Of a stretch of 19,380 nt of DNA, positions 7,688 to 14,613 are shown in pieces. Below the pieces are notes generated by a model that was not told the origin of the DNA, did not search any database, and saw nothing but the letters and a program-made list of their open reading frames with translations. The DNA is taken from assembly GCA_958436045.1 (NCBI GenBank), contig CAUBIP010000027.1:1-19380 (forward strand), read 5' to 3'. This DNA is from an uncultured Oscillospiraceae bacterium. Its GTDB lineage: Bacteria > Bacillota > Clostridia > Oscillospirales > Oscillospiraceae. A program made the translations under genes and the position numbers. Position 1 is the first letter of the stretch. Each line of letters starts with the position of its first letter.

Positions 7688-8413
7688 TCACGAAGAGAAT
7701 GTTTCGTCATCTTGACGGGATTCTAATGCGGCAATCTCTGGCTCTGTCAGGGGGCGGACTGCGCCGCGGGGGAGGCCCTGGAGGGTGAGGCCGCCTTCGG
7801 CGTCCCGTCGGAGATAGGTCACCGGCATGCCCCGGGCGGCCAGCATCCGGCGCACCTGGTGGTATTTTCCCTCCTGCAGGATGACCTCGGAGCGGCCGGG
7901 GCCCAGGGGGCGAAGCACTGCCGGGCGGCAGCGCGTGCCGTCGCGTAGGGTGAGCCCAGCGGCGAAGGCAGCGACGTCAGCTTCTGTCGCCGTGCCATCA
8001 TGCTCGGCGTAATAGTGCTTTGCGACGGCGTAGCGGGGGGAGATGAGCCGGTGGAGCAGGGCGCCGTCATTTGTCAGCAGGAGGAGGCCCTCAGTCTGCT
8101 TGTCCAGCCGGCCGACGGGGCGCAGGCCCCGGGCGGCGTAGGCTGGGGGCAGCAGGTCCATGACGGTTTTGTCCTGACGGTCTTGCGTGGCGGTGAGATA
8201 TCCGGCGGGCTTGTGCAGCAGCAGGACGACCCGCTGTGGGCCGGTCAGGGCTTCGCCGTCGATGCAGATCGTATCCCGCGCCGGGTCGATCTGCCGGGCG
8301 GGGTCCAAAACCGGCGCGCCGTTGCAGGTGACACGTCCGGCGCGGATGCGCTCCTTCCACTGCTTGCGGCTCAGGCCGCACTGGCCGGATAAAAAGCCTT
8401 CTAATCTTTGCAC
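7688..8413 (-). CDS. RsuA/RluB-family rRNA pseudouridine synthase
   Basis: Predicted 241-residue enzyme that converts a specific rRNA uridine to pseudouridine. The start is inferred as GTG at 8413, 5 bp after AAAGGAG; this gives the normal family N-terminus, whereas the frame continues upstream through unrelated sequence. Residues about 1-48 are an S4 RNA-binding domain (RLEGFLSG, SRKQWKERIRAGRVTCNG). The catalytic aspartate is D104 in GRLDKQTEGLLLLTNDG; most relatives have RLDxxTEGLLLLTNDG. The motif EGKYHQVRRML (about 181-191) is also diagnostic. I assign the family but not the exact site: RsuA (16S U516) and RluB/RluE types cannot be told apart by eye. It diverges from the DUF4830 gene across an 88-bp gap. 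Confidence 0.9.
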   Translation of the reverse strand: MQRLEGFLSGQCGLSRKQWKERIRAGRVTCNGAPVLDPARQIDPARDTICIDGEALTGPQRVVLLLHKPAGYLTATQDRQDKTVMDLLPPAYAARGLRPVGRLDKQTEGLLLLTNDGALLHRLISPRYAVAKHYYAEHDGTATEADVAAFAAGLTLRDGTRCRPAVLRPLGPGRSEVILQEGKYHQVRRMLAARGMPVTYLRRDAEGGLTLQGLPRGAVRPLTEPEIAALESRQDDETFSS

Positions 8414-8501
8414 AGCTGCTCCTTTTGCATATTCTGCTTCGAACAAGCATAGGGTGTAACACGAATGAATTCCAATGGATTTTAATAACGGAGGTTTCGC
8501 C

Positions 8502-8963
8502 ATGGTCATCCTAACTGCAAAACTCAATAAAGGGAAATTGCTTGCCGCGCTGCTGATCTTAGCGGTATTGATCGCCGCGACGATCCTCATCTGCTCCGGC
8601 GGACAGCCGGACGCGGCAGCGCCTGCGGACAATTTGCATGCCAGCAATAACGACGAGCGGGTCGCGTTCCTGGCGAGCTTTGGCTGGACGGTCCAGGCGG
8701 ACCCGGTCAAGATGCAACAGGTGCGCATCCCGGACACAGCCTCAGAGGTCTTCGACCGCTACAACCAGCTCCAGCAGAGCCAGGGCTTTGACCTGGCCCA
8801 GTACGCCGGGAAGACGGTGCAGCAGTTTGTCTATGAGATATCCAATGAGGCCCAGGAGGGGCCGGTCTATGCGACCGTCCTGGTCTACAAGGAAACGATC
8901 ATCGGTGGAGACGTCTCCTCGGCGGCCACGGGCGGGGTGATGCACGGCTTTGCCAGGACGTAA
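8502..8963 (+). CDS. DUF4830-type membrane-anchored protein
   Basis: Predicted 153-residue protein. The ATG at 8502 is preceded by GGAGG at about 8490-8494; the in-frame ATG at 8475 lies upstream of that site and is rejected. Residues about 11-32 form a single hydrophobic N-terminal segment (signal anchor, or signal peptide with a cysteine at its end). The rest should lie outside the membrane. The pattern ERVAFLASFGW, then IPDTASEVFDRYNQLQQSQG, then VLVYKETIIGGDVSS and a terminal MHGF matches my memory of DUF4830, a family of unknown function widespread in clostridia. No catalytic residues are evident. It is probably monocistronic; the next gene, ribU, has its own promoter. Confidence 0.75.
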   Translation: MVILTAKLNKGKLLAALLILAVLIAATILICSGGQPDAAAPADNLHASNNDERVAFLASFGWTVQADPVKMQQVRIPDTASEVFDRYNQLQQSQGFDLAQYAGKTVQQFVYEISNEAQEGPVYATVLVYKETIIGGDVSSAATGGVMHGFART

Positions 8964-8981
8964 GCCGGGGCTCTCCTGAAA

Positions 8982-9014
8982 ATAGTTACAGAATTGATAC
9001 CGATTTGTAACTAT
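8982..9014. repeat. 9-bp perfect inverted repeat (possible operator)
   Basis: ATAGTTACA (8982-8990) and TGTAACTAT (9006-9014) form a perfect inverted repeat with a 15-nt spacer. No long U run follows it on the plus strand. It overlaps the -10 box of a candidate minus-strand promoter, so an operator is as likely as a terminator. Confidence 0.6.
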
Positions 9015-9041
9015 TATAGCACGTGCGCCGCGACTTGTAAA
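9013..9041 (-). promoter_or_regulatory. Candidate antisense promoter
   Basis: On the minus strand TTTACA (9041-9036) is followed after 17 bp by TATAAT (9018-9013). A transcript from here would run antisense through the DUF4830 gene. The pattern match is good but no gene is obviously served. Confidence 0.4.
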
Positions 9042-9077
9042 GGGGAATTGTCACGCGGAAGGATTGCAAAAAAGCGC

Positions 9078-9105
9078 TTGCAATTTGCGCGCGCCGTGCT
9101 ATAAT
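9078..9105 (+). promoter_or_regulatory. Promoter of the FMN riboswitch/ribU transcript
   Basis: TTGCAA (9078-9083) and TATAAT (9100-9105) are 16 bp apart, about 45 bp before the riboswitch aptamer. Confidence 0.75.
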
Positions 9106-9148
9106 AGAGAAAACGCAGGGCAAATGCGCTGCGGAACAACTGAATCGC

Positions 9149-9262
9149 AATCTTCAGGGCAGGGTGAGATTCCCGACCGGCGGTATAGTCCGCGAACGCT
9201 TGCAAAAGCGCCGAACCGGTTTGATTCCGGTACCGACAGTATAGTCTGGATGGAAGAAGACG
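9149..9262 (+). ncRNA. FMN riboswitch (RFN element)
   Basis: The conserved RFN core is clear: TCTTCAGGGCAGGGTGAGAT, then TCCCGACCGGCGGTA and CCGCGAACGC, then CCGGTACCGACAGTATAGTC, and finally TGGATGGAAGAAGA. FMN binding to this aptamer normally causes premature termination of riboflavin genes. A perfect terminator follows at 9299-9332 and ribU after that, so high FMN should shut off riboflavin uptake. A second small hairpin (CGCCGC/GCGGTG, about 9266-9283) lies between aptamer and terminator and may belong to the switching region. Confidence 0.96.
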
Positions 9263-9298
9263 AAGCGCCGCTTTTTTGCGGTGTCAAGTTCGTATTGC

Positions 9299-9332
9299 AA
9301 TGCACCTGAAGACGGATTCAGGTGCATTTTTC
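9299..9332 (+). terminator. Riboswitch-controlled intrinsic terminator
   Basis: AATGCACCTGAA (9299-9310) and TTCAGGTGCATT (9317-9328) form a perfect 12-bp stem with a 6-nt loop, followed by further T residues. It lies between the FMN aptamer and the ribU ribosome binding site, the expected place for the expression platform. Confidence 0.9.
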
Positions 9333-9349
9333 TGATTGAGGTGAAGAGA

Positions 9350-10099
9350 ATGAAAAACCTGATGCAATCCGTCAAAGAAAATCTGTCCTTTGTGGCCGTT
9401 TGCTTGCTGATTTTTGCGGCACTGGTCCTGGTCGCCTGGCTCTTTGAGCGCTTTGTGATCAAAGAGCGTCGAAAACTTGGCGGCGCTCGCTATGTCGCGA
9501 CGATGGGCATGTGCGCCGCGCTGGGCGCAGTCCTGATGGTCCTGGAGATCCCGGTCTTCTTTGCGCCGCCGTTTTATAAGCTGGATTTCAGCGAGATCCC
9601 GATGCTGTTCTGCAGCTTCTATCTCGGCCCGGTCGCGGGGGTGCTGGCGGAGCTTTTGAAGAATCTCATCAAGCTGCTGCTCAAGGGCACGTCGACGGCC
9701 TTTGTCGGCGAATTTGCAAATTTCGCCGTCAGCTGCGCGCTGGTCCTGCCGGCGTCGATCCTGTATCATATCCGCAAGACGAAAAAGAGCGCCCTGGCTG
9801 GCCTTGCCACCGGGACGGTCATGATGACGGTCTTTGGCAGCGCGTTCAACGCGATTTACCTGCTGCCGAAGTTCGCAGCCCTCTATGGGATGCCGCTAGA
9901 TGCCATTGTCGCTATGGGCAGCGAGATCAACGGGGCAATCCACAGCGTTTCGACACTGGTGCTGTACGCCGTCGCGCCGCTGAACCTTTTGAAGGGCTTC
10001 GTCGTCTCGGCCATGACGTTCCTGCTGTATAAGCGGATCGAGCGGGTGCTGTTTCGCAAAAAGCAGCCGGTGCAGACGCCCCAGGCGTCGAATCCCTGA
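9350..10099 (+). CDS. ribU: Riboflavin ECF transporter S component RibU
   Basis: Predicted 249-residue membrane protein, the substrate-binding S component that captures riboflavin and works with a shared ECF energising module (EcfA, EcfA', EcfT), which is not in this window. The ATG at 9350 follows GAGGTGA, 18 bp beyond the riboswitch terminator. There are about six hydrophobic segments. The region FYKLDFSEIPMLFCSFYLGP, followed by AGVLAELLKNLIKLLLKGTS and EFANF, is characteristic of RibU. An N-terminal membrane segment (about 13-35) precedes the core. The C-terminus ends in a short basic tail. FMN riboswitch control independently supports the substrate. A perfect bidirectional terminator follows 42 bp after the stop. 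Confidence 0.95.
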   Translation: MKNLMQSVKENLSFVAVCLLIFAALVLVAWLFERFVIKERRKLGGARYVATMGMCAALGAVLMVLEIPVFFAPPFYKLDFSEIPMLFCSFYLGPVAGVLAELLKNLIKLLLKGTSTAFVGEFANFAVSCALVLPASILYHIRKTKKSALAGLATGTVMMTVFGSAFNAIYLLPKFAALYGMPLDAIVAMGSEINGAIHSVSTLVLYAVAPLNLLKGFVVSAMTFLLYKRIERVLFRKKQPVQTPQASNP

Positions 10100-10141
10100 G
10101 GGGGATACATTATAAATATATAAAAAGCAAAAATATAAGCA

Positions 10142-10183
10142 AAAACAGGCGGCTCCGGCATGATGACCGGGGCCGCCTGTTTT
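10142..10183. terminator. Bidirectional terminator between ribU and ridA
   Basis: AAAACAGGCGGC (10142-10153) pairs perfectly with GCCGCCTGTTTT (10172-10183), with an inner CCGG/CCGG stem. A-run and T-run flank it on the two sides, so it can terminate ribU (plus) and ridA (minus). Confidence 0.9.
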
Positions 10184-10192
10184 GGAATGCCG

Positions 10193-10570
10193 TTACTTTT
10201 TCGCGATGCACTCACATTCGACCAGGACGCCCTTGGGCAGTGCGCTGACCTCGACGCAGGAGCGGGCGGGGTAGGGCTCGGTGAAGTATTCGCCGTAGAT
10301 GGCGTTTAGCTTGCCGAAGTCCGCCAGGTCGGTCATAAAGACCGTCGTCTTGACGACGTTGCCCAGGTCAAGCCCTGCGGCCTGCAGGACGGCGCGGCAG
10401 TTTTTGAACATCTGATGGGCCTGCGCCTCGATGCCGCCCTCGACGATCGCGCCGGTCTCGGGGACCAGGGGGATTGCGCCGGAACAGTAGACGAAATCGC
10501 CGCAATCTACGGCCTGGGAATAGGGACCGACAGCTGCCGGTGCATGATCGGTATGGATGATCTTGTTCAT
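10193..10570 (-). CDS. ridA: RidA family enamine/imine deaminase
   Basis: Predicted 125-residue protein, full family length (YjgF/YER057c/UK114). RidA hydrolyses reactive enamine/imine intermediates such as 2-aminoacrylate made by PLP enzymes, releasing ammonia and a keto acid. Family markers are visible: the N-terminal APAAVGPYSQAV, the middle NVVKTTVFMTDLADF, and PARSCVEVSALPKG, in which R103 is the expected catalytic arginine. The end VECECIA corresponds to the usual VEIEAIA. It forms a cytoplasmic trimer in relatives. The ATG at 10570 follows AAAGGAA. It lies 63 bp downstream of the ABC-F gene on the same strand, with a hairpin in between, so it may be co-transcribed with it. Confidence 0.94.
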   Translation of the reverse strand: MNKIIHTDHAPAAVGPYSQAVDCGDFVYCSGAIPLVPETGAIVEGGIEAQAHQMFKNCRAVLQAAGLDLGNVVKTTVFMTDLADFGKLNAIYGEYFTEPYPARSCVEVSALPKGVLVECECIAKK

Positions 10571-10596
10571 AATAAAGATTCCTTTCTGTATTGCGT

Positions 10597-10617
10597 CGCA
10601 TGGGCAGGGCCCATGCG
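10597..10617 (-). other. Perfect 9-bp hairpin between ABC-F gene and ridA
   Basis: CGCATGGGC and GCCCATGCG form a 9-bp stem with a 3-nt loop. No U run follows on the minus strand, so it is not a standard terminator. It may act as an RNA-processing or stability element in an ABC-F/ridA transcript. Confidence 0.6.
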
Positions 10618-10633
10618 GGGAATATGAGTGCAG

Positions 10634-12241
10634 TCAAGCCTGCGCGTTCTGCTCGGCGCGCCAGGCGAGGTATTCGTCATAGGAGCAGAGCTTATCGCGG
10701 ATCTTGCCGCCGGGCAGGAATTCAATGATGCGGTCGGCCGTTGTGGCCAGCAGCTCGTGGTCGTGGCTAGCTAGGAAGACATTGCCGGGGAAGGCGGCCA
10801 CGCCCTTGTTCAGCGCCTGGATGGATTCCATGTCCAGATGGTTCGTTGGCTGGTCCAGCAGGATGCAGTTGGCGCCGGAGAGCATCATCTTCGAGAGCAT
10901 ACACCGGACCTTTTCGCCGCCGGACAGGACCTGCACCGGCTTGAAGACGTCCTCCCCGGAGAAGAGCATCCGCCCCAGGAAGCCCCGGAGGTAGACATCG
11001 TCCTTTTTCTCGGAATATTGGCGGATCCAGTCGATGAGGGAGAGACCGCAGCCGTCAAAATACGGAGAGTTGTCCTTGGGAAAGTAGCTCTGGCTACTGG
11101 AGACGCCCCATTTGACGCTGCCGCTGTCCGGCTCCAATTCGCCCATCAGGATCTTGAACATCGTCGTCTGCGCCAGCTCATTTTCGCCGACGAAGGCGAT
11201 CTTTTCATTCCGCCCGGCGATGAACGAGACATGGTCCAGCAGCTGCACGCCGTCGACGGTCTTGCAGACGTCCGTGACAAAGAGCACGTCCTTGCCAATC
11301 TCCCGCTCCCGGGTGAAGCCGACGAAGGGGTAGCGCCGGGTGGAGCAGGGCATCTCCTCCACCGTCAGCTTGTCCAGCAGACGGCGGCGGGCGGTTGCCT
11401 GTTTGCTCTTGGCTTTGTTGGCGGAGAAACGCTGGATAAACTGCTGCAGCTCGGCGATCTTTTCCGCATTGCGCTTGTTTTTATTGCGGATGAGCTGCTG
11501 CACCAGCTGGCTGGATTCGTACCAGAAATCGTAGTTGCCGACATATAGTTTGATTTTACCGTAGTCGATATCCACGATGTGGGTGCAGACGGTATTGAGA
11601 AAATGCCGGTCGTGGGAGACAGTGATGACGGTGCCGGGGAAGTCCAGCAAAAAGTCCTCCAGCCAGTCAATGGAGGCGATATCCAGGTTGTTCGTCGGCT
11701 CGTCCAACATGATGATATCCGGATGACCGAACAGCGCCTGGGCAAGCAAGACCTTGACCTTTAAGCGGCCGTCGGTATCGGCCATTTTATCCTGGTGCAG
11801 CGCCACCGGGACGCCCAGGCCCTGCAGGATCTGGCTGGCCTCGGACTCTGCCTCCCAGCCGCCCAGCTCGGCAAACTCTGCCTCCAGCTCTGAGGCCCGC
11901 AGGCCGTCCTCATCGGAAAAGTCCGGCTTTTCATATAACGCGTCCTTCTCCTTGCCGACCTCGTAGAGCCGGGGGTTGCCCATGATGACCGTCTCCAAAA
12001 CGCTGTAGGCATCGTACTGGAATTGGTCCTGCTTCAAAACGGACATCCGGACGCCGGGCTGAATGGTCACATGGCCCTTGGTAGACTCCAGGTCGCCGGA
12101 GAGAATTTTTAAAAAAGTGGATTTCCCGGCGCCGTTGGCGCCGATGACGCCGTAGCAGTTGCCTGCGGTAAATTGCAGGTCTGCATGCTGGAACAGCACG
12201 CTGCCGCCAAACTGAATGCCGAGATCTGAGACGGTGATCAT
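10634..12241 (-). CDS. ABC-F family ATPase (YbiT-like) with degenerate second ATP site
   Basis: Predicted 535-residue soluble protein with two ABC domains and no membrane segment, characteristic of ABC-F factors that act on ribosomes. NBD1 has a canonical Walker A GANGAGKST (34-42) and Walker B LDEPTNNLD with DE at 180-181, but its signature position reads DGRLKVKV instead of LSGG. The linker (about 243-300) is basic and helical (RFSANKAKSKQATARRR), as in YbiT relatives. NBD2 has an intact signature LSGGEKVR (439-446), but its Walker A is GENELAQTT (lysine replaced by Q358) and its Walker B is LLDQPTNHLD (catalytic glutamate replaced by Q464). Thus one composite site looks complete and the other wholly degenerate. 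The ATG at 12241 follows AAAGGAAA. Its role, translation maintenance or antibiotic protection, is not settled by sequence. Confidence 0.93.
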   Translation of the reverse strand: MITVSDLGIQFGGSVLFQHADLQFTAGNCYGVIGANGAGKSTFLKILSGDLESTKGHVTIQPGVRMSVLKQDQFQYDAYSVLETVIMGNPRLYEVGKEKDALYEKPDFSDEDGLRASELEAEFAELGGWEAESEASQILQGLGVPVALHQDKMADTDGRLKVKVLLAQALFGHPDIIMLDEPTNNLDIASIDWLEDFLLDFPGTVITVSHDRHFLNTVCTHIVDIDYGKIKLYVGNYDFWYESSQLVQQLIRNKNKRNAEKIAELQQFIQRFSANKAKSKQATARRRLLDKLTVEEMPCSTRRYPFVGFTREREIGKDVLFVTDVCKTVDGVQLLDHVSFIAGRNEKIAFVGENELAQTTMFKILMGELEPDSGSVKWGVSSSQSYFPKDNSPYFDGCGLSLIDWIRQYSEKKDDVYLRGFLGRMLFSGEDVFKPVQVLSGGEKVRCMLSKMMLSGANCILLDQPTNHLDMESIQALNKGVAAFPGNVFLASHDHELLATTADRIIEFLPGGKIRDKLCSYDEYLAWRAEQNAQA

Positions 12242-12355
12242 AAAAAGCGGTTTCCTTTCCCATAAATTGATAGACAGAATATTTCCTCGCCTCTATCCTA
12301 CCATATCGCGCCGGGGAAATAAACCCGCCGTTACAATTTTTTTACAATTGCCCCC

Positions 12356-12383
12356 TTGCAAATAGCGAAAGATGCGCTATAAT
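12356..12383 (+). promoter_or_regulatory. htpG promoter
   Basis: TTGCAA (12356-12361) and TATAAT (12378-12383) are 16 bp apart. The predicted transcription start near 12390 falls inside the CIRCE operator. Confidence 0.8.
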
Positions 12384-12387
12384 AGTT

Positions 12388-12414
12388 TTAGCACTCGGAA
12401 CAAATGAGTGCTAA
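12388..12414. promoter_or_regulatory. CIRCE operator (HrcA binding site)
   Basis: TTAGCACTC - 9 nt - GAGTGCTAA is an exact match to the CIRCE consensus. It overlaps the predicted htpG transcription start, the classic position for repression by HrcA, which is released on heat shock. hrcA itself is not in the window. Confidence 0.97.
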
Positions 12415-12439
12415 ACATTTTCTGAGGATGTGTTTTACT

Positions 12440-14335
12440 ATGGCAAAGAAACAGTTTAAAGCAGAATCCCAGCGCCTGCTGGATCTGATGATCAACTCGA
12501 TCTACACGCACCAGGAGATCTTCCTGCGGGAGATCATCTCCAACGCATCGGACGCCATTGACAAGCTGGCTTACCGGGCGCTGACGGATGAAAACGTCGG
12601 CCTGAACCGCGGCGATTTTGCCATCACGATCACCCGTGACCCGGAAAACCGGATCCTGACGATTTCGGATAACGGCATCGGCATGGATTATGACGAGTTG
12701 GAGAAGAACCTGGGTACCATCTGCCGCAGCGGCTCGCTGCAGTTTAAGAATGAGGCGGAGAAGAAGGACGATATTGATATCATCGGCCAATTCGGCGTCG
12801 GCTTCTACTCAGCGTTTATGGTCGCCCAGACCGTCACGGTCGTCTCCCGGAAGTACGGCAGCGACCAGGCGTTTATGTGGCAATCCAACGGCGCAGACGG
12901 TTACACGATCCAGGAAGCTAAGCGGGACCAGCCCGGCACCGACGTTATCATGAAGCTGAAGGACGACTCGGACGACGGCAACTACAGTAAATTCCTGGAC
13001 CAGGAGCAGATCAAGAGCTTGATTAAAAAGTATTCGGACTATGTCCGCTACCCCATCAAGATGGAGATGACACAGCAGCGGCTGAAGGAAGGCACGGAGA
13101 AATCCGAAAAGCCCGAGTGGGAGACGTTCACCGAGGTCGCAACGCTCAATTCCATGGTCCCCATCTGGCAGCGCCCGAAGAAGGACGTGACGGACGACGA
13201 GTATACGAATTTCTATCGCGATAAATTCGGCGACTACATGCCGCCGCTGACCCATGTGCATATCAGCGTCGAGGGCGCGGTGACGTATAAGGCGCTGTTG
13301 TATATCCCGTCCCAGGCTCCGTATGATTTCTACACTCGGGATTTCAAGGCTGGGCTGCAGCTGTATTCCTCTGGCGTTATGATCATGGAGCACTGCGAGG
13401 ACCTGCTGCCGGAGCATTTCCGTTTCGTTCGCGGCGTTGTCGATTCCCAGGATCTGTCACTGAACATCAGCCGCGAGATGCTGCAGCATGACCGGCAGCT
13501 GAAGATCATCTCCAACAACCTGGATAAGAAGCTCCGTGCCGAGCTGACAAGGCTGCTTACCGAGGAACGGGAGAAGTACGAGACCTTCTGGACTGCCTTT
13601 GGCCGCCAGATCAAGTGCGGCGCCGTCGCCGATTACGGCGCGAACAAGGAAATGCTGCAGGACCTGCTGCTCTTCTGGGCCGACGGCGAGGGTAAGCTGG
13701 AGACGCTGAAGGAATACGTCGCCGCCATGCCCGAGGGGCAGGAGAAAATCTATTACGCCGCCGGCGAGAGCCGCGACCGCTTGATGCAGCTGCCCCAGGT
13801 CGAGCGCCTGCAGGATAAGGGCTACGATGTGCTGTTTATGACGGAGGATGTGGACGAATTCGTCCCCCGGACGCTGCAGAATTACGACGGCAAGGCCTTC
13901 TGCAATATCACGACCGACGATCTGGACCTGGATACGGAAGAGGAAAAGAAGGCCGCGGAGGAGCAGAAGAAGGATCTGGAGCCGGTGCTGGACTATCTGA
14001 AAAAGCAGCTGGAAGGCCGCATCAAGGAGGTGCGCCTGTCGCAGAACCTGGGTTCCCACCCGGTCTGTCTTGTCCCGGCGGGCGGCATGAGCTTTGAGAT
14101 GGAGAAGTATTTCAAGCGGATGAACCCGGATATGCCGATGATGGACGCTGGGCGCATCCTGGAGATTAACCCCGCCCACAGCGCCGTGGCCGCACTGCAA
14201 AGCGCCATCGGTCAGGACGAAGAGAAGGCCGCCAAATACGTGGAGGTCCTCTATGCCCAGGCCCTGCTCATGGCAGACTTGCCGCTGGAAGACCCGACGG
14301 CTTACACCGACCTGGTCTGCAGCTTAATGCAGTAA
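12440..14335 (+). CDS. htpG: Molecular chaperone HtpG (Hsp90)
   Basis: Predicted 631-residue cytoplasmic ATP-dependent chaperone, normal bacterial Hsp90 length. The N-terminal GHKL ATPase domain shows FLREIISNASDA (about 28-39), DNGIGM (77-82), the lid motif LGTICRSGS (about 91-99) and GQFGVGFYSAF (116-126). The middle domain includes RGVVDSQDLSLNISREMLQ with the catalytic-loop arginine; the C-terminal dimerisation domain is complete. The ATG at 12440 gives the usual MAKKQFKAES start; an in-frame ATG at 12404 lies inside the CIRCE spacer with no ribosome binding site and is rejected. The ribosome binding site (GAGGATG) is modest. CIRCE predicts heat induction through HrcA. Confidence 0.97.
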   Translation: MAKKQFKAESQRLLDLMINSIYTHQEIFLREIISNASDAIDKLAYRALTDENVGLNRGDFAITITRDPENRILTISDNGIGMDYDELEKNLGTICRSGSLQFKNEAEKKDDIDIIGQFGVGFYSAFMVAQTVTVVSRKYGSDQAFMWQSNGADGYTIQEAKRDQPGTDVIMKLKDDSDDGNYSKFLDQEQIKSLIKKYSDYVRYPIKMEMTQQRLKEGTEKSEKPEWETFTEVATLNSMVPIWQRPKKDVTDDEYTNFYRDKFGDYMPPLTHVHISVEGAVTYKALLYIPSQAPYDFYTRDFKAGLQLYSSGVMIMEHCEDLLPEHFRFVRGVVDSQDLSLNISREMLQHDRQLKIISNNLDKKLRAELTRLLTEEREKYETFWTAFGRQIKCGAVADYGANKEMLQDLLLFWADGEGKLETLKEYVAAMPEGQEKIYYAAGESRDRLMQLPQVERLQDKGYDVLFMTEDVDEFVPRTLQNYDGKAFCNITTDDLDLDTEEEKKAAEEQKKDLEPVLDYLKKQLEGRIKEVRLSQNLGSHPVCLVPAGGMSFEMEKYFKRMNPDMPMMDAGRILEINPAHSAVAALQSAIGQDEEKAAKYVEVLYAQALLMADLPLEDPTAYTDLVCSLMQ

Positions 14336-14348
14336 AACAAAGTGAGAT

Positions 14349-14373
14349 GGGCGCTGCAAAATTTGCAGCGCCC
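14349..14373 (+). terminator. Hairpin after htpG, probable terminator
   Basis: GGGCGCTGCAAA and TTTGCAGCGCCC are perfectly complementary and almost contiguous, 13 bp after the htpG stop. The following sequence (TTGATCGTATT) is only weakly U-rich, so efficiency is uncertain. Confidence 0.65.
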
Positions 14374-14381
14374 TTGATCGT

Positions 14382-14547
14382 ATTCAATTAAAAAGCCTCG
14401 CAGAGCTTGCGCCGCGCACGGCGCCAATAGAGTTCAATCTGTTTTTTCCGGCGGCAAGTGGGTGAGACTCCAAGAGCGCGCAGCGCGATTGGCAAAGTCG
14501 AACCCATGCAGCGCATACGTCGGGAAAAACTCGTTCCGCCCTGCAAG
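14382..14547 (+). repeat. Dispersed structured repeat, module A (copy 2) with inserted module B
   Basis: This is the second copy of the element at 1-111, in opposite orientation. Shared blocks begin at ATTCAAT (14382) and end at CCCTGCAAG (14547). Its hairpin GCGCCG-CGCA-CGGCGC keeps the loop of copy 1 with different stem bases. Compared with copy 1, a 61-nt segment (14456-14516) replaces 4 nt, and this segment is module B, a hairpin of its own. The GTTTTTTCC and GGGAAAAAC arms on either side can still pair around it. No coding sense is apparent. Confidence 0.85.
14456..14514 (+). repeat. Module B hairpin repeat, copy 1
   Basis: It begins AAGTGGGTGAGACTCCAA and ends AAGTCGAACCCATGCAGCGC; both ends recur at 14545-14613. 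The ends pair (GGGT/ACCC, GAC/GTC, CCAA/TTGG) and a GCGC-GCA-GCGC hairpin closes the middle. Confidence 0.85.
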
Positions 14548-14613
14548 TTGGGTGAGACTCCAATTGTGCAAGCTCTGCGCAGCACAATTGGTCAAGTCGA
14601 ACCCATGCAGCGC
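14545..14613 (+). repeat. Module B hairpin repeat, copy 2
   Basis: It has the same ends as copy 1 but a different middle, in which CCAATTGTGC and GCACAATTGG form a perfect 10-bp stem. The stem is kept while the bases differ, as expected for a structure under selection or for amplified palindromes. Confidence 0.85.

Noticed and set aside
12404..12439. Earlier htpG start at 12404
   Set aside because: The codon lies in the CIRCE spacer with no ribosome binding site; MAKKQFKAES at 12440 is the family-like start.
14456..14613. tRNA-like reading of module B because of GTCGAACCC near its end
   Set aside because: There is no cloverleaf, anticodon arm or acceptor stem of tRNA length; the pairing is a simple hairpin.
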